Assembly (NCBI GenBank): GCA_963738345.1 | Contig: CAVTWI010000002.1 | Span: 3,038,001 to 3,102,000, forward strand | Length of the DNA stretch: 64,000 bases | DNA from: Bog-159 sp963738345 | GTDB lineage: Bacteria > Acidobacteriota > Terriglobia > Bryobacterales > Bryobacteraceae | Direction of reading: 5' to 3' | In this document: piece after piece, positions 50,480 through 59,258 of the stretch | How the letters are laid out: each line of letters begins with the position of its first letter | How positions within the stretch are numbered: the stretch's first letter is position 1 | Notes under the pieces: generated by a model | Told to the model about the DNA's origin: nothing | Seen by the model: the letters and a program-made list of their open reading frames with translations, nothing else | Databases searched by the model: none | Position numbers and translations under genes: made by a program

Positions 50480-51961
50480 TTAAACCAGCGCGGAGAGCTT
50501 CTCCACCACGTTCCGAAGCGCTTCGGAATTCGTGCTGAGTTCCTTTCCTGCGGCGGCGTTTTCCTCCGCGCTGGCAGCGGTCCTCTGTGTCACTTGGTCG
50601 ATCTCGCCCAAAGCGCGCGAGATGTGTTCGATTCCCCGCGCTTGCTCGAGGCCTCCGGAATTTACCTGGCCGATGAGTCCCTTCACCTCTGTCGCGCTTT
50701 CCGTAATTGCCCGAACCGCAGTGGCTACCCGATCCAGCTTGGCGCTGCCTTCCCGCGAACGCGTAATCGACTCTTCGATTAAGGCGCCGGTATCCCTGGC
50801 CGCCTGGCTACAGCGCTGCGACAGATTGCGGACCTCATCGGCGACCATCGCGAAGCCCAAACCGGCCTCGCCCGCGCGCGCCGCTTCCACAGCCGCATTT
50901 AGAGCCAATATGTTCGTTTGAAACGCGATTTCGTCGATGACTTTGATAATCTGCGAGATCTTCCCGCTGGATATGTTGATCTCATGCATGGAGCCGATCA
51001 TCTCGCCCAAGCTCTCGTTAGCCTGTTCCACTTGCTGCGCCACCGTGGTAGTTACGGCGCAAGCCGTCTGGCAGTGCCCGGCATTGCTGCGTGTGGTCGA
51101 GCTGACTTCCTCCGTCGAGGCGGCCGTCTCTTGCAGCGAACTGGCTTGCTCACTGGCGCCTTGAGCGAGCGAGAGGCTGCTATCGGCAAGTTGACTCGCC
51201 GCGCTCGAGACTTCCCGGCTCATGACCGCCATCTCGCCTGCAAATTCCCGTAAAAGCCGGTTGACACCCCGGACGACCCACTGCACCCCGGCACCTGCTA
51301 CCAGGCAAAGCGCAATCAGAATATACGCAACCATGCGGCTACTCGAAATCCGGGCGTGCGCCTCCTGGCTGGAGGCCGACAACTGCTGCTGTTGCCGTTT
51401 CGCCAGTTCGTTGGCCGCCTTATCGACGGAATCCACCAACGGATAGATCCGGTCGAGCATCACTTCGTGTGCGGCGGTATAGTCCCGCCCCGAGGTCAAT
51501 TCCAAATATTTCATGTAGAGTGCCCGCCACTCGACGATCCCGGCCTCCACCGTGTGCACGGCTTGCCGTCCCTGCTCGCTGGCCACCATCGGACGCAACT
51601 GCGCCACCTGCGCACTCAAGCCGGCGGCGGTCTTTTCAAACTTCGCCTTTTGGCTATCCACAGTGTCCAGGGTATGGCAGGTTATACAAGGGGTTTCCGC
51701 CGTGCCACGCCGGTTGTCAATGCGCCCGATCAGCGTGTTCACCTGCGAAATCTCGAGCTTCGCCGCGTCCGCGCGCATTTCCTGGAAGCCGGCCTGCAAA
51801 TCTCCTACTAGCACGAGCTTTTTCGAAGTGATATTGGTAGCCTCATCCAGGGCCGCGCCCAACTGACCAATCGCCCTGAGTGAGGAGTATCCAAGCCCGG
51901 CGACGAACAGCAGCACAATCGCAAACGCCAACAAAAGTCTAACGCTGATTTTCTGAGGCAC
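50480..51961 (-). CDS. Methyl-accepting chemotaxis protein with a periplasmic CxxCH haem motif
   Basis: 493 residues from GTG 51959-51961 behind an AGGAG site. One membrane helix (about 9-28), a helical periplasmic sensor domain (about 29-208), a second helix (about 209-228), then the signalling domain with the tip E-I-A-F-Q-T-N-I-L-A-L-N-A-A-V-E-A-A-R. In the sensor domain Cys92-Ile-Thr-Cys95-His96 is a c-type haem attachment site. A haem here would let it sense redox or a gas ligand, but in a four-helix rather than PAS setting. A second Cys pair (G-H-C-Q-T-A-C) in the cytosolic part lacks the His. A sigma-28-like promoter lies just upstream. Confidence 0.92.
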   Translation of the reverse strand: MPQKISVRLLLAFAIVLLFVAGLGYSSLRAIGQLGAALDEATNITSKKLVLVGDLQAGFQEMRADAAKLEISQVNTLIGRIDNRRGTAETPCITCHTLDTVDSQKAKFEKTAAGLSAQVAQLRPMVASEQGRQAVHTVEAGIVEWRALYMKYLELTSGRDYTAAHEVMLDRIYPLVDSVDKAANELAKRQQQQLSASSQEAHARISSSRMVAYILIALCLVAGAGVQWVVRGVNRLLREFAGEMAVMSREVSSAASQLADSSLSLAQGASEQASSLQETAASTEEVSSTTRSNAGHCQTACAVTTTVAQQVEQANESLGEMIGSMHEINISSGKISQIIKVIDEIAFQTNILALNAAVEAARAGEAGLGFAMVADEVRNLSQRCSQAARDTGALIEESITRSREGSAKLDRVATAVRAITESATEVKGLIGQVNSGGLEQARGIEHISRALGEIDQVTQRTAASAEENAAAGKELSTNSEALRNVVEKLSALV

Positions 51962-51980
51962 AAATCGACTCCTGCCTCCA

Positions 51981-52008
51981 TGATCGGCGCGCTACCCGCA
52001 ATACTTGA
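51981..52008 (-). promoter_or_regulatory. Sigma-28-like promoter of the chemoreceptor gene
   Basis: On the minus strand TCAA (52005-52008) is followed after 16 bases by GCCGATCA (51981-51988), one change from the consensus -10 box GCCGATAA. Transcription would start near 51974, giving a 13-base leader that still contains the GGAG ribosome site. FliA-controlled chemoreceptors are the rule in flagellated bacteria. Confidence 0.5.
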
Positions 52009-52327
52009 GGGTTCGGCTCAAACCTTTTCCGGTAACGGGAGTGTGAGTTCGATTTCCAAGACCGTGCCGGGCTTGCAAACAAAGCCCAGGTCATTGAAGG
52101 GAAATGGGTTAACTCGGATGGCGGAGGCGGGGAGGGACGGGAATCCGGCGGCTGAGAGGGAGTCATCGGACGCGCAACGGCTTTTTGGCGCTTAGGATTC
52201 GCTTTTGGGAGGATTTTCAAGTGTGGGGAAGAGGAAAATCTGGTCTGGGGGTTGGGGAAAGAGACAATACGGGCGCACCCTTCGTTGACGGGCGCGGAGT
52301 TGTCAAAGATCTAAGTGCGGGGAACAG
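52009..52327. other. Gap with no recognised feature
   Basis: About 320 bases between the chemoreceptor promoter and the convergent end of the next gene. It is G-rich on the plus strand and has no open frame with protein character, no clear hairpin with a T-run and no repeat that I could recognise. Confidence 0.5.
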
Positions 52328-52882
52328 TTAGCGGGTGTCAGTGGTGCCGGGCGCGCAGAAGACGGGATGGCCGACGGGTTCGGACATGACGAAACCGGGG
52401 TGCGGTGTCACCTGGTTGTTGCGCACGGGTTGCAGGGGTTCGGCAGGCGCCGCTTGCGGCTGCGCGGAACGCTGTTTTTGTAACTTCTGCAGGTAGTCGA
52501 CGGCGATGCGAAACTCTTTTTCGAGTTTAGTGCGCTGTTTATCGACTTCGGCGAGCATGGCGAAGCGGCGTTCGCTGAACGGGATTTCCATGTAGATGCG
52601 GGTTTCGGAATTCGCGTTGCGGATGAGCAGCCACTGGATGACGACGAGGGTTTCGAAGCAGCACGTTTCGGTGCGGGTGCGCGGATTCCAGTCGGTGAAC
52701 AGTTCGTCCCAAAGCTGGGAGTAGGCTGCAGCGTTTTCGGTGGGTAGGATGGTGGCGCGGGTGCGCAGGCCGAAGGTGAGGGCGTTGAAGCGGATGGCTT
52801 CGCGGCCTTCAGGAGTCTTCGGGCCGCAGGACTTCTGGGCATTCTGCTTATTCGCTTCATGCTGTTTGTCAGATACCAACAT
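52328..52882 (-). CDS. Conserved protein of the acidobacterial 'K-S-x-G-P-x-T-P-E-G' family
   Basis: 184 residues. The N-terminal motif N-K-Q-N-A-Q-K-S-C-G-P-K-T-P-E-G-R (about 11-27), then F-N-A-L-T-F-G-L, marks a family that occurs in many copies in Solibacter-like genomes and in some planctomycetes; its function is unknown. The middle (E-T-C-C-F-E-T-L-V-V-I-Q-W-L-L) and the coiled-coil-like region (about 115-140) are typical. The C-terminal 40 residues are Pro/Gln-rich. Some annotators link the family to mobile elements, but no such element is visible here. Confidence 0.75.
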   Translation of the reverse strand: MLVSDKQHEANKQNAQKSCGPKTPEGREAIRFNALTFGLRTRATILPTENAAAYSQLWDELFTDWNPRTRTETCCFETLVVIQWLLIRNANSETRIYMEIPFSERRFAMLAEVDKQRTKLEKEFRIAVDYLQKLQKQRSAQPQAAPAEPLQPVRNNQVTPHPGFVMSEPVGHPVFCAPGTTDTR

Positions 52883-53067
52883 ATATTGCTCCTTAGTGGG
52901 ATGACGGGTTAGAGCCCGCTATCCGATTTGAGTAGAGCATGCGGCTTCCGGATTGGGCGGGGGGTATGCGGCTAAGTGATGGTAAGGATGGGATCGACGT
53001 ATTTTTGCCGGCGTGTGAACGTCTCGCGGGGGAATACGATTTCCCTCAACCTTTGAGGTGAAGCCAT
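52883..53067. other. Gap between the conserved protein and the kinase relic
   Basis: 185 bases with no gene. It probably contains the promoter of the conserved protein (minus strand) and the missing 5' part of the kinase relic, but no promoter elements are clear. Confidence 0.4.
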
Positions 53068-53329
53068 ACGCCAGAAGATCGAGAACCTGCAGTGGGAATT
53101 CGCCCAGCGACTGCAGGCCCGTGGCCAGACGGTATTCATCGAATGGGGCGCTTGGCACGGGCGGAGCGCTACACAATGCGCGTTGGGGCGCGCGCGCTTG
53201 GGGCTGCTGTCGAGTTACACTTTACGGCCGCTGCGGATGATGTCCTTTTCGATCGGATCGCACGCCGGCGTACGGAAAATCCGCCGAATTCACAGGCGCA
53301 ACTGCTAATCCTGTCGCAGTGCCGCTAGC
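53068..53329 (+). pseudogene. Relic of a small AAA/P-loop kinase (middle part only)
   Basis: One frame reads K-I-E-N-L-Q-W-E-F-A-Q-R-L, then G-Q-T-V-F-I-E-W-G. After a one-base loss in TTGGCACG (a GGG was probably present) the second frame continues A-R-A-E-R-Y, then G-A-R-A-L-G-A-A-V-E-L-H-F and D-V-L-F-D-R-I-A-R-R-R-T-E-N-P-P. This is the central part of the predicted ATP-binding kinases annotated as 'AAA family ATPase'. The P-loop N-terminus and the C-terminus are missing, so it is a real remnant as well as being frameshifted. It ends inside the tail of the convergent permease gene. Confidence 0.6.
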
Positions 53330-56049
53330 GGATCGATTCGGGACGCTCGTCTTGCCGGCACGTATCCAGCGAGAATCGCGGCGCTTAGAAGGACGGCACC
53401 GGCCGACGCCAGGGTTATCGGATCATTGGGCCGGGTCCCGAACAGAAACGATTTGACCAGCCGGGACACGATCAATGCAGCAGGCACGCTGATCGCGAGC
53501 CCCACCGCGGCCAGCAGTAGAACGCGCCGCAGAACCATCCATACCACGGCGCCGCGTTGGGCGCCCAGCGCCATACGGATGCCGATCTCGCCGACCTGCC
53601 GCGCGACGGTGTAGGACATAGTCCCGTAGAGTCCCACACATGCGGTCAGGAGAGCGAGCACCGCGAAACCCGTGCATAGCTTCGCGAAGGTGACTTCCCG
53701 GCTGATGGTCCTATCGATTTCCGCAGCTTGAGTGGCCACGTTGGTGACGGGTATGCGTGAATCCGCCTCTCGCACGATCTCATGCACACTCTGGGCATAC
53801 CTTAGCGGATTACCCGCAGTGCGCAGCGCGTAGGTCACCCGGTCTGGAGAAAACTGGCTCACTGCTACGAACACGGTCATGGCACGCTCCTCTTCATTTT
53901 TCAGACCACCGTAGCGCAGGTTGGCCGACACGCCGACGATTTCGAGGCTACGCGCTTCATCGGGGAGCGTGATGCTGCGGCCGACCGGATTCTGATTCCC
54001 GAAGTAAGTTCGCGCCAGCCGCTCGCTGATCATCGCCACCGGCAGGGAGCCGTGTTGATCGCGGTCGTCAATCTCGCGTCCGGCCAGGATTGGTATCTGC
54101 ATGGTGGTGAGGAAGTGCGGTCCGGCGGCCAGAGCGCGCGCGCCTTCGATGGTAACCGCGCCGATCTTCATGGGCCCCTTGACCGCTTGTCCGGCGCGGG
54201 CAGCGTTGATGATCGAAGATTGGGAAAACGTCGCGCTACTCACGCCGGGTATCGATTCGAAGCGCTTGCGCAGATTCGCGTAAAAGGTCGTGATCTCGGG
54301 GTCGTGATGTCCGGCCTGGCGCGCATTCAGGGAGAACAGAAGGATGTTCTCGCGAGCGTATCCCAATTGAACTGAGTGCAGGTTGTTGAGTGTCCTGACA
54401 AACAGACCGGCGGCGACCAAGATCAGAAAAGAGAGAGCGATTTGGGCGACCACTAGAACCTGCTGGGCGCGGTGGCGCGGTCCGCTTCCGCGGCCATTTT
54501 TGAGCGCGGGCATGACGTCTGGACGCGTGGACTGGATCGCGGGAGCGAGGCCAAATAACAGGCCACAAACGACTGAGAGAGCCGCCGTCATAGCCAGCAC
54601 CTTCCAGTTCAATGCCGCGTGCAGGGTAAAGTTCTCCTGGCCCCTGGAGAACAGGAGTGTCAGCGAGCGAACGCCCCAAGTCGCGAATAAGACTCCGCCT
54701 AGTCCACCGAGCGAGGCCAGCATGACACTCTCGGTGAGCAACTGCCGCACGACGCGGAACCGTCCCGCTCCGAGGCTGAGCCGGACAGCGATTTCGCGGC
54801 GTCGCGCGGCGGCCCTTGCCAGCAGCAGACTGGCGATGTTCGCGCACGCGATTGCCAGGATCAATCCGACCATCGTCAGCAGCACGTACAAAGGCTTGGA
54901 ATACTGGCGGCGCAAACTGCCCAGCCCGGCGGCGCCGGGATTCAGCATCAGAGCCGGCAGGTTAGCGCGCTCACCGTCGGTGGTGGCGGTGGCGGCCACC
55001 CATTGGTGGAAACGAGGAGCCAATGCTGCCTGCGCCTGGGCCATGCTCAAGCCGGGACGCAGGCGGCCCATCATTTCGATCCAGTAGAAGTTTCCATCGC
55101 CATACATGCGATGGGCTCGGGCACCGTCCACAAGCAGATTCGTGTGTAGCGGAAGGTAGAGCTCGGGCGCTGCAGCCGGATCGACTCCGAAGAATTCCGG
55201 CGGTGCGACGCCAATCACCGTGAAGGGAATGTTATCCACGAGGACTGGTTGTCCGACCGCGCTCGCCGCTCCCCCAAAGCGCTGCTGGCTAGCCGCAAAG
55301 CTGATGACCGCGACCGGCGGTGCGCCTGGACGGTCGTCATCGGAGTCGATCAGACGTCCCGCGGCCGGCGGCACTGCCAAGCCGCGAAAATACTCGCCGC
55401 TGACGTACTCGGTGCCAGCACTTGCGGCCTGACCGCGGACGGCGAGGTTATGGCTTAGTCCGTTGAAGTATCCGAAGAGCGTGGAAAACACGGGATTTTC
55501 GTCGCGCAGCGTATCGAATGCGCCGTAGGGGAACATGCCGCTGACCATGGCGCCTTTATCGCCCGGCCACGCCATACCCTGTACGCCATGCATAACGTGG
55601 ACCCATTCCTTGTTGGCGTTCTCGGGCGGACGGCTATGCCAATTCAAGACCACCAGTGACTCGGGATCGGCAACGGGCAGCGAGCGCAAGAGAATCGACT
55701 CCATGAAGCTATAGATTGTGGTGTTGGCGCCGATGCCAAGGGCCAGCGACAAGACCGCCAGGGCGCTGAATGCCTTGTTGGCAATCATGGTGCGACAACC
55801 GTAGCGGACATCCTGGCCGAGTTCCGACCAAAAGCGCTGCAGCCAAATTTCCCGTGACTCTTCGTGCTTCAGGCCGACGTTTCCGAAGCGGCAGCGCGCT
55901 TCAGCCCGCGCACAATCGGGCGTCATGCCGTCCGCTTGCAGTTGCGAAGCCTTCTCCGCGAGGTGGAGTTCCATTTCCTCGCGCAGCGCGTCATTGCGGC
56001 GGGCGCTCTCCATCCAATACTTAAGGCGTCGTGTCCACATGTGTCTCAC
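53305..56049 (-). CDS. ADOP-type duplicated FtsX/MacB permease
   Basis: 914 residues. An N-terminal soluble region (M-W-T-R-R-L-K-Y-W, about 1-80, with E-M-E-L-H-L-A-E-K and A-R-C-R-F-G-N-V) is the hallmark of acidobacterial ADOP proteins. Next come L-G-I-G-A-N-T-T-I-Y-S and two MacB/FtsX units separated by large periplasmic domains; the membrane helices are near 95-120, 380-500 and 780-900. ADOP proteins lack their own ATPase and are found in many copies in Acidobacteria; their substrates are unknown. It is coupled to the PadR gene by a 4-base overlap. Confidence 0.93.
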   Translation of the reverse strand: MRHMWTRRLKYWMESARRNDALREEMELHLAEKASQLQADGMTPDCARAEARCRFGNVGLKHEESREIWLQRFWSELGQDVRYGCRTMIANKAFSALAVLSLALGIGANTTIYSFMESILLRSLPVADPESLVVLNWHSRPPENANKEWVHVMHGVQGMAWPGDKGAMVSGMFPYGAFDTLRDENPVFSTLFGYFNGLSHNLAVRGQAASAGTEYVSGEYFRGLAVPPAAGRLIDSDDDRPGAPPVAVISFAASQQRFGGAASAVGQPVLVDNIPFTVIGVAPPEFFGVDPAAAPELYLPLHTNLLVDGARAHRMYGDGNFYWIEMMGRLRPGLSMAQAQAALAPRFHQWVAATATTDGERANLPALMLNPGAAGLGSLRRQYSKPLYVLLTMVGLILAIACANIASLLLARAAARRREIAVRLSLGAGRFRVVRQLLTESVMLASLGGLGGVLFATWGVRSLTLLFSRGQENFTLHAALNWKVLAMTAALSVVCGLLFGLAPAIQSTRPDVMPALKNGRGSGPRHRAQQVLVVAQIALSFLILVAAGLFVRTLNNLHSVQLGYARENILLFSLNARQAGHHDPEITTFYANLRKRFESIPGVSSATFSQSSIINAARAGQAVKGPMKIGAVTIEGARALAAGPHFLTTMQIPILAGREIDDRDQHGSLPVAMISERLARTYFGNQNPVGRSITLPDEARSLEIVGVSANLRYGGLKNEEERAMTVFVAVSQFSPDRVTYALRTAGNPLRYAQSVHEIVREADSRIPVTNVATQAAEIDRTISREVTFAKLCTGFAVLALLTACVGLYGTMSYTVARQVGEIGIRMALGAQRGAVVWMVLRRVLLLAAVGLAISVPAALIVSRLVKSFLFGTRPNDPITLASAGAVLLSAAILAGYVPARRASRIDPLAALRQD

Positions 56050-56384
56050 TCCGCCTCCATCACGCGGGCGATTGCCGACGTGAGTCTCGAGTACTTCCGG
56101 GTTTCGACGACCAACTGTTTGCGGCCGGCCGCCGTGATCTTGTAGATTCTCGCCCGGCGATTATTCGAAGTTACGCCCCAGACACCGTCGATCCAACCGT
56201 TTAGTTCCAATCGCTGGAGAGCGGGATACAACGAGCCCTCCTCGACGAGGAGTTCATTGCCGGACGATTGTTGAATGAACTGGACGATGCCGTATCCGTG
56301 GAGGTCGCGCCGGGACAGGGTCCGCAGGATCAACAGGTCCAGGGAACCGGGTAATGAATCGTTCTTTTTCGCCTTACGCCCCAT
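56046..56384 (-). CDS. PadR-family transcriptional regulator
   Basis: 112 residues from ATG 56382-56384 (M-G-R-K-A-K-K-N-D); a longer open frame adds 55 unrelated residues. The winged helix has L-P-G-S-L-D-L-L-I-L-R-T-L, then H-G-Y-G-I-V-Q-F-I and L-V-E-E-G-S-L-Y-P-A-L-Q-R-L-E, and ends with A-A-G-R-K-Q-L. PadR-ADOP pairs are common in this phylum; the regulator likely controls the permease gene it overlaps. Confidence 0.92.
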   Translation of the reverse strand: MGRKAKKNDSLPGSLDLLILRTLSRRDLHGYGIVQFIQQSSGNELLVEEGSLYPALQRLELNGWIDGVWGVTSNNRRARIYKITAAGRKQLVVETRKYSRLTSAIARVMEAE

Positions 56385-56518
56385 ACCAAGAATTCTTAGC
56401 TTACGCCGAAGAGATGAGCGCGTCAAGGGCGGACATGATCGTCGCCAGGCAGGCGGTGGCGCTAGGATCTGGTAGTAGACTATAAGACGACCCGTGAATA
56501 ATGCGGGGGAGGGTCCGC

Positions 56519-56818
56519 ATGGCTGCGACTGTAAAAAGCGAAAAACCAAGAACGTTACATGAGGCGTTCACCGCTACTTTGTTGAAGAGTGATAAGAAGG
56601 GCGGTTGGACTTACGTTATCTGGCCAGAGTCCGTAACTTTTTTCGGGACTCGTGGCCTGGTGAAGGTTCGAGGCCGAATTGACGGTCATCCTTTCCAAAG
56701 CTCGTTTATGGCTATGGGGGACGGGACGCACAAGCTACCGGTTAAAGCTGACATTCGCCAAACGATCCGGAAAAACGTTGGGGACACGGTTAGGGTGCTC
56801 CTGGAAGAACGGATCTAA
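56519..56818 (+). CDS. DUF1905-domain protein
   Basis: 99 residues from ATG 56519 behind a GGGGAGG site. Nearly the whole protein is one DUF1905 domain: F-T-A-T-L-L-K-S-D-K-K-G-G-W-T-Y-V, V-K-V-R-G-R-I-D-G-H-P-F and G-D-T-V-R-V-L-L-E-E. DUF1905 proteins are small cytosolic beta-rich proteins often joined to a YdeI/OmdA domain, which is missing here. Function is unknown. Confidence 0.88.
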   Translation: MAATVKSEKPRTLHEAFTATLLKSDKKGGWTYVIWPESVTFFGTRGLVKVRGRIDGHPFQSSFMAMGDGTHKLPVKADIRQTIRKNVGDTVRVLLEERI

Positions 56819-56832
56819 GACAGGAGCCGTAG

Positions 56833-57272
56833 GCCGAGTGGACGCGGCGGCTGAGGCCTTTGAGGTTGGATGCGAAAGCGCCCCATCTGGAACCCGCGCA
56901 GCAGGCGGTTATCGGCGTGCATGCCGTGGTGCGTTGGACCGTTACGCACCTGTTGCTGCGCCGGAGGAGCGGTACCGGTTTGGCGTTGCCGGAACCTGGT
57001 ACGATGCGACGATTCGGAGCGGTCCAGCCGGGTATGGCAGCGTGACTTTTTCCAACGCCTGACGGCCCCGCTGCGCAGGTCCCCCGGCAAATGACTGGTT
57101 TGCGCTTATCGGGTCGATCGGCAAGGAGAGCGGGACGACTTTCGCTATTGGCGCGGGATGCGAGAGGGAAGTGGCATGCGACGGTGTGCTCTATTGCTTT
57201 GCGAACGACCTTTCGGGGTTTTACTTTAGTAACTCAGGCTGGGTGAAGGTAACAGTTACGCGCGTCAGGTAG
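56833..57272 (+). pseudogene. Relic of a lectin-like (PA-IL/LecA-type) domain protein, several frameshifts
   Basis: Protein-like sequence runs across three frames. One has V-V-R-W-T-V-T-H-L-L-L-R, a second R-Y-R-F-G-V-A-G-T-W-Y-D-A-T-I-R-S-G-P-A-G-Y-G-S, a third D-F-F-Q-R-L-T-A-P-L. The final part is W-F-A-L-I-G-S-I-G-K-E-S-G, then L-Y-C-F-A-N-D-L-S-G-F-Y and N-S-G-W-V-K-V-T-V-T, ending at TAG 57270-57272. The F-A-N-D plus N-S-G-x-V-x-V-x-V end resembles galactose-binding PA-IL-like domains. No start codon is clear. At least three indels are needed, so it is a pseudogene or badly sequenced. Confidence 0.55.
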
Positions 57273-57294
57273 TCTTCCGAAACGTCTGCCGCGT

Positions 57295-57999
57295 CTAGCC
57301 GACACGCGATCGCAGTCCCACGATGATCTCGCCCGATTTGCCAGTGCTGAAGCGTACAGCAGGGTCGGCCCTTAGAAAGTCGGCGGCCTGCTCCTCTGAA
57401 ATCGCAGCCTCCCCCGCAATCCGGCGCAAAGTCCGCCAGTCGTACTTGTGATGCTGCAAAGCCTCAGTCATGCGTCGACGGATGTCTCGGTCGTGATCCA
57501 GTTCGCGGAGGAACTTTTCGGAAGGCATCTGCCGCGCCGTGACTGGACCGGTGAGCTCGGCAGCCAGATCGCCGAACTGACGGTGAGGCACATCGCAGTC
57601 GAGAACATGGGCGATTCTCGTATAGAGCCGCTGCAGCCCTTCAGCCTCGCCCATGGCGATGCCCTGTTTCAAAGATAGCGGCATCCGCAAATCGTGGGGA
57701 AGTAGGCCTGAATGGCAGATCGGGATTAAGGGAATATCTCGCATCCAGGCAGCGCCTGCCTCAAAATTGATCCAGGGGCGGAGTATCGAATCGGGACTGC
57801 ACAGGATAACGAAGACAGCGCAATCCCGTAGGGCTTTCTCGATCGAACGTAGCCATTCTTCTCCAGCAGCGATGCTATCCGTATCGGACGAAACGAAGAC
57901 ATCCAAGAGACCGAGGAAATCACGAGTCAGAGCGATCTTTATGCGATCGGCGACCGCGCACTCCTCGGAGATGTGACTAATGAACAGCCGTTTCTTCAT
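57295..57999 (-). CDS. TIR-domain protein with C-terminal helical module
   Basis: 234 residues. The TIR domain (about 1-135) begins K-K-R-L-F-I-S-H-I-S-E-E and has W-I-N-F-E-A-G-A-A-W, in which Glu80 matches the catalytic Glu of NAD-cleaving bacterial TIR proteins. The rest (about 160-234) is a small winged-helix-like module (Y-D-W-R-T-L-R-R-I-A-G-E-A-A-I-S-E-E-Q). Bacterial TIR proteins often act in anti-phage defence by depleting NAD. No partner such as a ThsA-like effector is adjacent, so it may be a stand-alone or orphaned system. Confidence 0.85.
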   Translation of the reverse strand: MKKRLFISHISEECAVADRIKIALTRDFLGLLDVFVSSDTDSIAAGEEWLRSIEKALRDCAVFVILCSPDSILRPWINFEAGAAWMRDIPLIPICHSGLLPHDLRMPLSLKQGIAMGEAEGLQRLYTRIAHVLDCDVPHRQFGDLAAELTGPVTARQMPSEKFLRELDHDRDIRRRMTEALQHHKYDWRTLRRIAGEAAISEEQAADFLRADPAVRFSTGKSGEIIVGLRSRVG

Positions 58000-58072
58000 C
58001 GATCAGCGGAAGCGTATCACATTTCCGCACGCGAGAATCGCCGCCTCAGAGCCCTGCGGCGAATTGAGGGGC

Positions 58073-59224
58073 CTAGCGGCTGGATCCTAGATTCTCATAC
58101 CACTTCAAATTGGCGGTGGAAGAGCCGATGCAGGCGATGTCGGGACGGCCGTCACCGTTGAGGTCGGCGATGGCGCAGGCTGCGGCGGGCATGGTGGGGT
58201 CGAGAATCAGCTTTTTCCATGTGGAGCCGTGAGGACCCTGCGCGTAGTACACGTTGACGCCTTTGCCGCGGTAGCCGACGATGATTTCGTCGGCGCCATC
58301 GTGATTCAGGTCGGCGGTCAGGATAGTGTGGCCGTCGGCGATGGAAGTGTCGATGACGTGGCGCTGCCATGGGCCGGGGACTTCGTGTCCGCCTTCCTGA
58401 TAGACGGCGACTTCGTTACCGTGCCAGGGTTCTATGGTGGCGAGGAAGCGGCGCGATCCCAAATGGCCGACGGCGATGTCGCTCGAGCCGGACTTGGGCC
58501 AGGGCGACGGGTCGCCACCGGATATTTCGGTGCGGGTCCACTTCCCACCCGCTGTGAGTTTGTAGCGATGAATGCCGGTGAAGCCGGCGGTCAGGATTTG
58601 GTCGCGGCCGTCTGCGTCCCAATCCACAATATAGATGCCGTGGACCACGCCTTCGTCCTGGCCGGAGATGACTTCGCGCTTCCAATCACCGGGGCGATAG
58701 AAGACCAGCGGAGTGTGGGCGCGATCCTCGGGATGGTCGACGGTGGCGGCGGTGAGTGGCTGGCTGATGACGACTTTGTTGCGGCTGCCATCGATATCGG
58801 CCCAGCGGAGACGGTGGGAGGTGGGCAGGCGGTCGATTTCGCGGATGGTCCAGGGGAGGCGCGGGTCGCCATTGTGGTGGAGCACGGAGACGATGCCGGC
58901 GCTGTTTTTGGCATTCATGGAAAAGCCGGAGGCGAGGACGATTTCGGGGATGCCATCGCCATCGAAATCCCATGCGGCTAGGTTGATCATGCCGGAGAGG
59001 TTGGCGGCAATGACATGGCGCTGCCATCCTGGATTTTCGAACCAGACGAGTTCGGTCATGCCGCTGGCGAGCGCGATCAAATCGATTTTACCGTCGTGGT
59101 TCACGTCGGCAGCGACTACCTGATATCCGCCGGTTAGTCCCGTGGCGACGGTGTGTTCGGCGAAGCGGGCGGGCGGGGCGGCGGAGAGGGCGCCGCAGAT
59201 CAGGAGGCAGGCGAGGGGACGCAC
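58073..59224 (-). CDS. Secreted FG-GAP/VCBS repeat protein (third, shorter type)
   Basis: 383 residues from GTG 59222-59224 (V-R-P-L-A-C-L-L-I-C-G-A-L-S-A-A, a signal peptide). A longer reading adds 54 non-family residues. Six or seven FG-GAP-like repeats follow with D-V-N-H-D-G-K-I-D-L, D-F-D-G-D-G-I-P-E-I, D-L-N-H-D-G-A-D-E-I and D-L-N-G-D-G-R-P-D-I. It resembles ASPIC/PKD-type or secreted sugar-binding propeller proteins more than the two long paralogues. It ends before an M24 peptidase gene on the same strand. Confidence 0.88.
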   Translation of the reverse strand: MRPLACLLICGALSAAPPARFAEHTVATGLTGGYQVVAADVNHDGKIDLIALASGMTELVWFENPGWQRHVIAANLSGMINLAAWDFDGDGIPEIVLASGFSMNAKNSAGIVSVLHHNGDPRLPWTIREIDRLPTSHRLRWADIDGSRNKVVISQPLTAATVDHPEDRAHTPLVFYRPGDWKREVISGQDEGVVHGIYIVDWDADGRDQILTAGFTGIHRYKLTAGGKWTRTEISGGDPSPWPKSGSSDIAVGHLGSRRFLATIEPWHGNEVAVYQEGGHEVPGPWQRHVIDTSIADGHTILTADLNHDGADEIIVGYRGKGVNVYYAQGPHGSTWKKLILDPTMPAAACAIADLNGDGRPDIACIGSSTANLKWYENLGSSR

Positions 59225-59258
59225 GAAACAAGTATAGGGTACTGGGGCGGGGGCCGGT

